From Vicinamibacteria bacterium (GTDB lineage Bacteria; Acidobacteriota; Vicinamibacteria; Vicinamibacterales; UBA2999): a stretch of DNA of 14,120 nucleotides. Under the pieces are notes generated by a model. The model worked only from the letters and a program-made list of their open reading frames with translations, made no database searches and was not told where the DNA came from. This document shows, in pieces, positions 6,098-11,752 of this stretch. A program made the position numbers and the translations under genes. Location: the NCBI GenBank assembly GCA_025938035.1, contig JAICQE010000123.1, positions 1 through 14,120 on the forward strand. Direction: 5' to 3'. Positions within the stretch are counted from its first letter, which is position 1. Every line of letters starts with the position of its first letter.

Positions 6098-7024
6098 ATG
6101 CGCACGCTTGTTCTTGCGGCCGCTCTGGTTGCCGCGCTGCCCGCTCTTGCCTCGGCGCAGAACACGCCGTGGGGCGATCCCGATCTGCAGGGCACCTGGT
6201 CGAACCAGACGCCCATTCCGCTCGAGCGGCCGGCGCCGCTCGCCAACAAGCCGTTCTTCACGAAGCAGGAAGCGGACGAAATCGAGAAGAACTCGCTGGC
6301 GTCGATACTCAAGGTCGTGGCTCGCGGCATCCCGACGAGCGGCGAGTTGAGCGAGGTCTGGCTCGAAACGGGCAAGGGCAAGGTGGGACGCAACCTGCGC
6401 ACGTCGCTCATCGTCGATCCTCCGGATGGGAAGATTCCTTACACGAAGGACGGGCGGGCGCGATGGGATGACACGCCGTCGCTCGAACGCGAGCTCATCG
6501 GCGTGAGACCGCTCGGCGTCGACAAGCCCGCCGACCGCACGCTCGACGAGCGCTGCATCACGACGGGCGGTCTGTATGTCCCGAACCCGTTCTACAACAA
6601 CTACCACCAGATCGTGCAGGGTCCGGGCTACGTGGTGCTCCTCACCGAGATGATGCACGAGGCGCGCGTCGTTCCGCTCGACCGGCGGCCGCGCCTCGGG
6701 ACCGGCATCCGCCAGTGGCACGGCGACGCCCGGGGGTGGTGGGAAGGGCGGACGCTCGTCGTGGAGACGACGAACTTCAACGATGAGCGCCTGTTTCAGG
6801 GCGCGACGAAAGATCTGCGCCTGGTCGAACGATTCACCCGGGTTGACAACAACACCATCGACTATCGGCTGACGGTGACCGATCCGAACACTTACTCGAG
6901 GCCATGGACGCTCGAGAACAGTTTGTGGCGCACGGACGAGCGGATGTACGAGGTCGCGTGTCACGAAGGCAACTACGGTCTGGCGAATATCCTGTCGGGA
7001 GCGCGCGCCCAGGAGAGGCGGTAA
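6098..7024 (+). CDS. Exported protein of unknown function, tandem paralogue 1
   Basis: This 308-residue protein has a signal peptide (residues 1-20, ending A-S-A-Q) and so is exported. The mature part begins T-P-W-G-D-P-D-L-Q-G-T-W. Later conserved-looking stretches are 'PLERPAPLANKPFFTKQEAD' (41-60), 'RTSLIVDPPDGKIP' (101-114), 'RCITTGG' (152-158), 'YNNYHQIVQGPGYVVLLTEM' (167-186), 'GWWEGRTLVVETTNFND' (213-229) and 'DPNTYSRPWTLENSLW' (262-277). C153 and C288 are shared with the next gene and could form a disulfide. I know this as a common acidobacterial exported family without an assigned activity; no catalytic motif is evident. GGGAGGT (6087-6093) sits five bases before the ATG. The neighbour seven bases downstream is a close copy, pointing to gene duplication. 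Confidence 0.85.
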   Translation: MRTLVLAAALVAALPALASAQNTPWGDPDLQGTWSNQTPIPLERPAPLANKPFFTKQEADEIEKNSLASILKVVARGIPTSGELSEVWLETGKGKVGRNLRTSLIVDPPDGKIPYTKDGRARWDDTPSLERELIGVRPLGVDKPADRTLDERCITTGGLYVPNPFYNNYHQIVQGPGYVVLLTEMMHEARVVPLDRRPRLGTGIRQWHGDARGWWEGRTLVVETTNFNDERLFQGATKDLRLVERFTRVDNNTIDYRLTVTDPNTYSRPWTLENSLWRTDERMYEVACHEGNYGLANILSGARAQERR

Positions 7025-7031
7025 CCCACAT

Positions 7032-7961
7032 ATGCGGCTGTTTCGTTCGTCAATACTTCTGGCGTTGATCTGCACCGCGAACGCCGCGGGGGCACAGACG
7101 ACGCCGTGGGGCGATCCCGATCTGCAAGGCGTCTGGTCCAAGCAGACTCCGGTTCCGCTCGAACGGCCGGCGGCGATCGCGAACAAGCCGTTCTTCACGA
7201 AACAGGAAGCGGCCGATCTCGAGAAGAACGCGCTCGCGGTAACGCTCAAGAACGTCGCCGCGGGAATTCCGACGAGCGGGGAGTTCAACGAGATCTATCT
7301 GGAATCGGAGAAGGGGAGAGTTCATACCAATCTCCGCACGTCGCTCATCGTCGATCCGCCCGATGGCAGGATTCCCTTCACAGCCGAAGGGCGGGCACGG
7401 TGGCTGGCGACGCCGGATCTGTTGACGGAGCGGCTCACGGGAAACACGTTGACGGCGAATTCGTGGCACGACCGTGCGCACCAGGAGCGCTGCATCACGT
7501 CCGATGCGATGTTCTTTCCGAATGCCTTCTACAACAACTATCACCGCATCGTTCAGGCGCCCGGCCACGTCGTGATCGTCACCGAGGCCATGCACGACGT
7601 GCGGGTCATCCCGCTCGACAGGCGTCCGCATGTCGGCGCCAACGTCCGGCAGTGGCTCGGCGATTCGCGCGGCTGGTGGGAAGGGAAGACGCTGGTTGTC
7701 GAGACGAGGAATTTCAACGATCAACGGCGCTTCATGGGATCGACGAAGGACGTGCGCCTCGTCGAGCGGTTCACCCGCACGGATCAGAACACGATCAACT
7801 ATCAGCTCACCGTGACCGACCCGCGGACGTACTCGAAGCCGTGGACGCTCGAAAACATGATGTGGCGAAGCGACGAGCCGATGTTCGAGGTCGGCTGCCA
7901 CGAAGGAAACATCGGCCTGGCGGCGATTCTCTCGGGGGCGCGGGCGGCCGAGAAACGCTAG
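7032..7961 (+). CDS. Exported protein of unknown function, tandem paralogue 2
   Basis: This 309-residue protein is collinear with the preceding gene almost end to end. It shares the 'TPWGDPDLQG' start, 'PLERPA.IANKPFFTKQEA', 'LRTSLIVDPPDG', 'RCIT', 'YNNYHRIVQAPGHVVIVTE', 'GWWEGKTLVVET' and 'SGARAAEKR' at the end. C154 and C289 match the cysteines of its twin. Residues 1-21 form the signal peptide. The region around residues 127-150 differs most: it has a longer, Thr-rich stretch ('LLTERLTGNTLTANSW') where the twin has Asp/Arg. The gap to the first copy is seven bases, so the two are co-transcribed. Only a weak ribosome binding site is visible, suggesting coupling to the upstream gene. Divergent surface stretches may mean different ligands (inference). 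Confidence 0.85.
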   Translation: MRLFRSSILLALICTANAAGAQTTPWGDPDLQGVWSKQTPVPLERPAAIANKPFFTKQEAADLEKNALAVTLKNVAAGIPTSGEFNEIYLESEKGRVHTNLRTSLIVDPPDGRIPFTAEGRARWLATPDLLTERLTGNTLTANSWHDRAHQERCITSDAMFFPNAFYNNYHRIVQAPGHVVIVTEAMHDVRVIPLDRRPHVGANVRQWLGDSRGWWEGKTLVVETRNFNDQRRFMGSTKDVRLVERFTRTDQNTINYQLTVTDPRTYSKPWTLENMMWRSDEPMFEVGCHEGNIGLAAILSGARAAEKR

Positions 7962-8033
7962 GCTATGGCTAGACGCATCTGAAAATGCGCTCGTGCTGGC
8001 GTCCCGGCCCCGTGGTGCCGATAGGATGTGTGC

Positions 8034-8309
8034 ATGGACGGGAAACAGCCCGGCTTCGTCCGCATGTTCGTCCGGATCGGCGCCCTCAAGCGCTTCCATT
8101 TCCTGAAGAAAAAGACCGCTGACCTGCCGGTCAGCGTCGAATGGGATCGCCGCCGCTCGGATCGCCGCTCCGCTGAAGAGCCGGAAACTCCGGACCTGCG
8201 TGGCGCGGAACGCCGGGGCACGCCGCCCTTCACCTGGGACACGGCCGACTTCGTCGTCGTCGAGGAATCCCCGGTACCTGTCGGGGCCGACAAGAAGAAC
8301 TCCGACTGA
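8034..8309 (+). CDS. Small basic/acidic protein with Arg-rich repeats, unknown
   Basis: This predicted 91-residue protein has no recognised family. The N-terminus is basic and partly hydrophobic ('GFVRMFVRIGALKRFHFLKKK'). The middle holds 'DRRRSDRRS' and 'GAERRG', reminiscent of the R-R-x-x-R-R linkers beside PilZ-type or cyclic-nucleotide domains, but no such domain follows. The C-terminus is acidic then mixed ('ADFVVVEESPVPVGADKK'). ATG 8034 is chosen over GTG 8028 because AGGA (8023-8026) sits seven bases upstream. It ends 24 bases before the end of the convergent DUF1080 gene, with a hairpin in the gap. A cytoplasmic protein is likely. The good start signal and following hairpin favour a real gene. 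Confidence 0.55.
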   Translation: MDGKQPGFVRMFVRIGALKRFHFLKKKTADLPVSVEWDRRRSDRRSAEEPETPDLRGAERRGTPPFTWDTADFVVVEESPVPVGADKKNSD

Positions 8310-8334
8310 CGACCGCCCGCGACGGTCGGCCTTT
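8310..8334 (+). terminator. Hairpin between convergent genes
   Basis: CGACCG (8310-8315) and CGGTCG (8323-8328) form a 6-bp stem with a 7-base loop, directly after the small gene's stop codon and followed by GCCTTT. It fits a rho-independent stop on the plus strand, though the T-run is short. It may also help stop the DUF1080 transcript from the other side. Confidence 0.5.
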
Positions 8335-8969
8335 CAATCCGTCGAGACTTCAATGGCCCTGAATTCGACGACGCCCACTTCCGCCTGCAGCCCGATGTAG
8401 CCTGCCTGTTTCACGATGTTGGCCGCGCGTGTGACTTCAGTGCCGTTGAAGCGAACGGTCAACATTTCGCCGGCAACCGTGAACGCGAGATCCTGCCATT
8501 CACCTGTCCCGCGTGACAGCTTCTCGACCAGCGGCTGATCGAAGGTGATCTCGCCCGGGGGCATGCCGTGGCGGAACAGTCCGCCGACGGCCGGCAATCG
8601 ACTCTGTGTTGCAGGATTGCGGACCTGCACCTGGTAGCCGTTGTTCGGCCACCCGCGCATGAACTGAGTTGCGCCGGTCGTTCGGAAGAAGACGCCGCTG
8701 TCGGCGTCGGCGGTCACGAACCGGAACTGCAGCCGCGCGGTGAAATCCGTGAACTGCCGCTCCGTCCGCAGCCAGCCCGAGGGGCCTTCGACGCGAAGCA
8801 CGCCGTCCGTGACGGTGAAGTTCTTCGCGGTGGCATTCTCGGCGATCCAGCCCTTCATCGTTCCATCGAACAGCCGGACGAACTGCTGCTGCGCGAGGCC
8901 GGTCGTGGCGACGCCGAGCGCAGACACGAACAGCGCAAGGCCGAGAAGTGCGCCGCTGGGGTGATTCAC
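8334..8969 (-). CDS. Exported DUF1080 (3-keto-disaccharide hydrolase-like) protein
   Basis: This 211-residue protein belongs by pattern to DUF1080 (PF06439), a concanavalin-like beta-sandwich family; some members hydrolyse 3-keto-glycosides and others are uncharacterised. Residues 1-26 form the signal peptide (ending T-G-L-A-Q). The family start 'FVRLFDGTMKGWIAENATAKNFTVTDGVLRV' is at 30-60. 'DFTARLQFRFVTADADSGVFFRTTG' (75-99) and 'GYQVQVRNP' (111-119) follow the usual strand order. 'EWQDLAFTVAGEMLTVRFNGTEV' (157-179) and 'GYIGLQAEVGVVEFRAIEV' (190-208) close the sandwich. It is about the usual length for a single-domain member. Its start overlaps the stop of the NHL-repeat gene by four bases (ATGA), so the two are translated together and probably act in the same exported process. 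Confidence 0.87.
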   Translation of the reverse strand: MNHPSGALLGLALFVSALGVATTGLAQQQFVRLFDGTMKGWIAENATAKNFTVTDGVLRVEGPSGWLRTERQFTDFTARLQFRFVTADADSGVFFRTTGATQFMRGWPNNGYQVQVRNPATQSRLPAVGGLFRHGMPPGEITFDQPLVEKLSRGTGEWQDLAFTVAGEMLTVRFNGTEVTRAANIVKQAGYIGLQAEVGVVEFRAIEVSTD

Positions 8970-9883
8970 TTCTTCAGCGCGGCCTTCGTCACGTTCCAGT
9001 TGCTGGCGTTCGTGGACGAGGTGTAGACGTCGCCGGTTGCCGGATCGACAGACAGGCCGTGCGGCCGTCCATCAACCTTGATCACATCGGCGATCTGATC
9101 GTTGCGAATGAGGGTGACGACGCCGGCGTTGACGTCGCTCACGTAGATCGTGCCGTCCGCCGCCGCCACGACCCCGCCGCGGCTCGGCGCCGCGATGACC
9201 TTCACGAACTTCCCATCCTTGTCGAATATCGACAGCCGCTTGTTGTCGCTGTCGGCGATGACGATGCGCCCCTGCGGGTCGATGGCGACTCCGTGCGGGA
9301 CCTGCAGCTCGCCGGGCGCGGAGCCCTTCCTGCCGCCGATGATGCGGACGAACTTGCCCTCGCTGGTGAAGTGGACCACGCGGGAGTTGCCGTAGCCGTC
9401 GGAGACGTAGATGTCGCCGTTCGGGGCAAAGCCGAGGCCGTTCGGCTGATTGAAGGCGTCGCGCGAGGTGTCGTCGCCGGCGGCGCCCTTCTTGCCCAGT
9501 GTCAACAGGATCTTTCCATCCGCGCCGAACTTGTGCACGACGTGCGCGTTCGGATCGCTCGCCCAGATCGCCCCGTCGGGGGCGACGTGCACGCTGTGCG
9601 CAAGGTTGAAGAGGCCCGCATCACCCCACGTCTTCACCGGCTTCCCGTCCGTGGTGAAGATCCGAAAGTAGGGGACCGCGCGCACCATGACGATGACCTG
9701 CCCCTTGCCGTCGGCGGCAACGGACGTCGTGCTGGCACCCCAACCGGCGGCGGCCAAGCCCGCGAAGTCGGCTTTCACCGTGTAGCGGTCGAACAGGCTG
9801 CTTAACGTTGATTGCGCGCCAACCGCGGCGGCGGCCGATACGGCGAGCGTGAGGATCGTGGCGGAGAAAGCTGTCTTCGTCAT
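8966..9883 (-). CDS. Exported NHL-repeat beta-propeller protein
   Basis: This 305-residue protein has a signal peptide (1-23, ending V-G-A-Q) and then NHL-type repeats forming a propeller. Clear blades are at about 94-130 ('LAHSVHVAPDGAIWASDPNAHVVHKFGADG'), 145-183 ('QPNGLGFAPNGDIYVSDGYGNSRVVHF'), 194-230 ('VPHGVAIDPQGRIVIADSDNKRLSIFDKDG'), 236-260 and 273-300. Residues 50-90 make a weaker first blade. Related bacterial proteins are often annotated as SMP-30-like or peptidyl-hydroxyglycine amidating lyase-like; the activity cannot be set from the sequence, and a binding role is equally possible. ATG 9883 is used because it begins the signal peptide and AGGA lies eight bases upstream; sequence further upstream in frame is not protein-like. 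The DUF1080 gene overlaps its end by four bases. Confidence 0.87.
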   Translation of the reverse strand: MTKTAFSATILTLAVSAAAAVGAQSTLSSLFDRYTVKADFAGLAAAGWGASTTSVAADGKGQVIVMVRAVPYFRIFTTDGKPVKTWGDAGLFNLAHSVHVAPDGAIWASDPNAHVVHKFGADGKILLTLGKKGAAGDDTSRDAFNQPNGLGFAPNGDIYVSDGYGNSRVVHFTSEGKFVRIIGGRKGSAPGELQVPHGVAIDPQGRIVIADSDNKRLSIFDKDGKFVKVIAAPSRGGVVAAADGTIYVSDVNAGVVTLIRNDQIADVIKVDGRPHGLSVDPATGDVYTSSTNASNWNVTKAALKK

Positions 9884-9901
9884 GGGCGCAATCCTACACC
9901 T

Positions 9902-9976
9902 ACCAAAAATTACCGTCCCGACCAAAAAACGCCAGACCAGCCCGGGCCGGGATCCGCGAAAAGCTTCGATTTTTGG
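9902..9976. promoter_or_regulatory. Divergent control region with three CCAAAAA boxes
   Basis: The 136-base gap between the NHL-repeat gene (minus) and a zinc-ribbon gene (plus) is locally A/T-richer than its surroundings. ACCAAAAA occurs at 9902-9909 and 9921-9928, 19 bases apart. The complement TTTTTGG is at 9970-9976, making an 8-bp inverted pair CCAAAAAT (9903-9910) and ATTTTTGG (9969-9976). These may be binding sites for a regulator of both genes, or chance in a promoter region. Confidence 0.3.
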
Positions 9977-10019
9977 ACGAGGTGAAGACGGCATCGACGT
10001 TGCCTTATTCCCGGATGCT

Positions 10020-10400
10020 ATGAATCCGCCGCGCCCCATGGAATGTCCTGATTGCGCCCGTTCCGTTGCCCCGATGTCCGGGAGCACGTGGGCGATCGCC
10101 TGGTATTCGTGTGGCGCGTGCGGGACGTTCTGGTACGCGCGGCTGCGGGTGGGCCCCGACGCCGAACGCCCAGCCGTTCCGATGCTTGCCAGCGCGCGCC
10201 CGGCGCCCGCGCGAGAGGCGTGGACGCTCGAGGAGCTCGAGGCCGAGGCCGACGCCCTGCGCCGCGAGAGCGAACGCCTGCCAAAGGGGAACCTCGAGGC
10301 GCTGCGCCTGCACCTGGAAAAGCTCAAGGTCCTGGCCGACGCCATCAATCATCGTCTCGATACGAACGCAGCCTCAACGGTCGGCGCGAGGCCCTGCTAG
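10020..10400 (+). CDS. Small zinc-ribbon protein with a coiled coil
   Basis: This 126-residue protein was not recognised by name. Residues 9-34 form a zinc ribbon, C9-P-D-C12 and C31-G-A-C34, with the second pair in 'AWYSCGACGTFW'. After a Pro/Ala-rich linker (44-66), residues 68-115 form a charged, Leu-rich helix ('LEELEAEADALRRESERL', 'LEALRLHLEKLKVLADAI'), likely a coiled coil for dimerisation. It should be a soluble cytoplasmic protein that binds nucleic acid or another protein. ATG 10020 is chosen because it precedes the cysteines by eight residues, and sequence further upstream lies in the divergent promoter region. The zinc ribbon is closely similar in spacing to those at 809-1417 and 10555-10764. 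Confidence 0.7.
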   Translation: MNPPRPMECPDCARSVAPMSGSTWAIAWYSCGACGTFWYARLRVGPDAERPAVPMLASARPAPAREAWTLEELEAEADALRRESERLPKGNLEALRLHLEKLKVLADAINHRLDTNAASTVGARPC

Positions 10401-10554
10401 GCGAGTGTCGTCGCCTGCCGGGTGCGACTGAGCGGCCGATCCGCGGACAGCTCCACCGCAGCCTTCACCAAATCGGCGCATTTTCTGTACGGCATGGATA
10501 GTGCGTCGTGTCTCTCTGACTCTTAACCCCGTAACAACTGAGGTGAGCAGAGCA

Positions 10555-10764
10555 GTGAGCACGAGCAACGTGTCGGCGCAGTTGTGTCCCCGGTGCGCAT
10601 CGACGAACACGATTCGCGTCCAGTCGACCTTGCGGTGTGATTCGTGGCACTGCTATGCCTGCGGGCGAAGTTTCGACGTGCTGCAGGAGTCGCCACCCGA
10701 GCGCAACCGGCGCTCCGGCGACGTGCGGAGGAACGTCGGACGAAGGGTGGGACGGAGGGTGTGA
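10555..10764 (+). CDS. Small zinc-ribbon protein, basic C-terminus
   Basis: This 69-residue protein was not recognised by name. Residues 11-36 form a zinc ribbon, C11-P-R-C14 and C33-Y-A-C36, with an additional C28. The second pair sits in 'SWHCYACGRSF', matching the pattern of the two other zinc ribbons here. The tail (49-69) is Arg-rich ('RRNVGRRVGRRV') and could contact nucleic acid. GTG 10555 is chosen over GTG 10501 or 10543 because AGGTGAG (10541-10547) lies seven bases upstream. The stop codon comes ten bases before the stop of the convergent receiver gene. It is probably cytoplasmic; its role is unknown. Confidence 0.62.
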   Translation: MSTSNVSAQLCPRCASTNTIRVQSTLRCDSWHCYACGRSFDVLQESPPERNRRSGDVRRNVGRRVGRRV

Positions 10765-10774
10765 CGGACGGTTC

Positions 10775-11197
10775 TCAGACGTCGTCGTCCTCGGCGTCCT
10801 CGTCATAAAACCGCGTGTATCGGCTCGTCGCACTTCGGTTCAGCACGCCTTCCACCGCTGCGACGAGCTGCTCCAGTCTGACGGGCTTGCGGACAAGCGT
10901 GTTGAAGGCCGTCGGCTCGACGACCGCGTCGCTCGCGACGATCACGATCGCCGGAACATCCTTGGTGTTCGGCCGGGAGCGAAGTTCCTGGAGCAGGTCG
11001 ATTCCAGCGAGCTGGGGAAGACCGGGATCGAAAACGACCACTGCCGGCCGGTACTGTTCGAGAAAGCCGACCGCGGCAGCACCGTCTTCGACCGGGTTCA
11101 CGCGGAAGCCCGCCCCACTCAACGCACGCCGGTACGTCTCGCGCGTGACCGAATCAGGCTCGACGACGAGAACGATGTCCGTGGAGAGTAACGACAT
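10775..11197 (-). CDS. Stand-alone receiver-domain protein with an acidic tail
   Basis: This 140-residue single receiver domain resembles CheY-type response regulators. 'IVLVVEPDSVTRETYRRAL' gives E13 and D15 near the usual acidic pocket. D57 in 'AVVVFDPGLPQLAGIDLLQEL' is the phospho-acceptor, and K104-P105 closes the site. The position usually Thr/Ser is in 'IVIVASDA', probably A88/S89. One of the two pocket acids is shifted (V-E-P-D rather than D-D), as often seen in atypical receivers. There is no output domain; residues 131-140 ('YDEDAEDDDV') are a short acidic tail. ATG 11197 is taken because a receiver starts there; upstream in-frame sequence holds a TAAAAT box and a dyad. It should act by binding a partner. 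The zinc-ribbon genes are its nearest neighbours. Confidence 0.85.
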   Translation of the reverse strand: MSLLSTDIVLVVEPDSVTRETYRRALSGAGFRVNPVEDGAAAVGFLEQYRPAVVVFDPGLPQLAGIDLLQELRSRPNTKDVPAIVIVASDAVVEPTAFNTLVRKPVRLEQLVAAVEGVLNRSATSRYTRFYDEDAEDDDV

Positions 11198-11213
11198 AGC
11201 TGATCTGGGTGTT

Positions 11214-11229
11214 GGTTGGCCTGCCAACC
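11214..11229 (-). promoter_or_regulatory. 16-bp perfect dyad upstream of the receiver gene
   Basis: GGTTGGC-CT-GCCAACC is a perfect 7-bp dyad, 16 bases before the start codon of the receiver gene. On the minus strand, TAAAAT (11272-11277) lies further upstream and fits a -10 box, which would place the dyad in the 5' leader. It may be an operator or a leader hairpin. No convincing -35 box is seen. Confidence 0.4.
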
Positions 11230-11384
11230 GTATCTCATGCTCGGGATGCAAGGCGTGAGCGAAGGTTGACGATTTTACCAATGATTCCGTCCGCCTGTTG
11301 TCCGAGGGTGTTGCCCGTCCATTCGTTCGTTTAGCAGTCCTTAATTCCCAGTCCGGCAGGTGATCCGCTTACCTACGAGGTGCC

Positions 11385-11462
11385 GTGATATGGGTACTCC
11401 TAATCCTTGCCTTTATCTTCGGGGCGTTGTTCCTCTACGAAGTGGCACAGGTTAAGCGATAG
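11385..11462 (+). CDS. Possible 25-residue single-pass membrane peptide
   Basis: GTG 11385 opens a 25-codon frame ending at TAG 11460-11462. The peptide reads M-I-W-V-L-L-I-L-A-F, then I-F-G-A-L-F-L-Y, then E-V-A-Q-V-K-R. Residues 2-18 would span a membrane, with a charged C-terminal end, as in known small bacterial membrane proteins. GAGG (11377-11380) lies four bases before the GTG, a little close. It sits alone between the receiver gene and the tRNA. Hydrophobic runs of this length can occur by chance, so this is a candidate, not a firm gene. Confidence 0.4.
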   Translation: MIWVLLILAFIFGALFLYEVAQVKR

Positions 11463-11518
11463 CGTCGCATGGGGGGGCGCGCTCGCCGGCGAGTCAAATT
11501 GAGGGTCAAGCGATTTAA

Positions 11519-11594
11519 TGGAGCCGGCGGTCGGACTTGAACCGACGACCTGCTGATTACGAATCAGCTGCTCTACCAACTGAGCTACGCCGGC
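11519..11594 (-). tRNA. tRNA-Thr, anticodon CGT
   Basis: On the minus strand the sequence folds into a full cloverleaf of 76 bases. The acceptor stem is GCCGGCG/CGCCGGC, the D arm is GCTC/GAGC with loop AGTTGGTA, and the anticodon arm is GCTGA/TCAGC with loop TTCGTAA. The variable loop is AGGTC, and the T arm is GTCGG/CCGAC with loop TTCAAGT. Anticodon CGT reads the threonine codon ACG. The discriminator base is T and CCA is encoded (11519-11521). A palindromic repeat begins 12 bases upstream of the mature 5' end. Downstream there is a 12-bp palindrome (11482-11493) but no T-run. No integrase or attachment-site duplication is visible. Confidence 0.96.
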
Positions 11595-11606
11595 CAGGCG
11601 AGGTCC

Positions 11607-11629
11607 GTCCGCCTGAAGGCGGACACTAC
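11607..11629 (-). repeat. Palindromic dispersed repeat, copy D (inverted)
   Basis: The complement of this 23-base unit is identical to copies A and B. It lies between the predicted tRNA promoter and the mature tRNA 5' end, so its 7-bp hairpin would form in the precursor's leader. Confidence 0.9.
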
Positions 11630-11655
11630 GACGGCGGCGGGCCGCCGAAGCGTCA

Positions 11656-11684
11656 ATTGTAACCGCCCGATCCAGACCCGGCAA
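11656..11684 (-). promoter_or_regulatory. Likely sigma-70 promoter of the tRNA-Thr gene
   Basis: On the minus strand, TTGCCG (11679-11684) and TACAAT (11656-11661) are separated by exactly 17 bases. The -35 matches the consensus at four of six bases and the -10 at five of six. Transcription would start near 11649, giving a leader of about 55 bases that contains palindromic repeat copy D. A 7-bp inverted pair, CGTCAAT (11651-11657) and ATTGACG (11694-11700), flanks the promoter. Confidence 0.6.
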
Positions 11685-11752
11685 ACGCAACGGATTGACG
11701 GATGACGCGGCTCCGGGTTTGTGGCAGCATACGCCGTCCCCCGGAGACTACT

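Noticed and set aside
5870..7288. Long open frame on the minus strand opposite the first exported paralogue
   Set aside because: It mirrors the codon pattern of a well-supported plus-strand gene, has no start signal and gives an Arg/Pro-rich low-complexity protein. A similar frame opposite the second paralogue (7050-8099) is rejected for the same reason.
7974..7989. CGCAT/ATGCG hairpin after the second paralogue as a terminator
   Set aside because: The stem is only five base pairs with no T-run; too weak to call.
9884..10348. N-terminal extension of the NHL-repeat protein
   Set aside because: The added sequence crosses the zinc-ribbon gene on the other strand and the shared promoter gap, and the signal peptide begins at 9883.
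11519..11594. tRNA-Thr as the attachment site of an integrated element
   Set aside because: There is no integrase, no repeated tRNA 3' end nearby and no change in gene content on either side.
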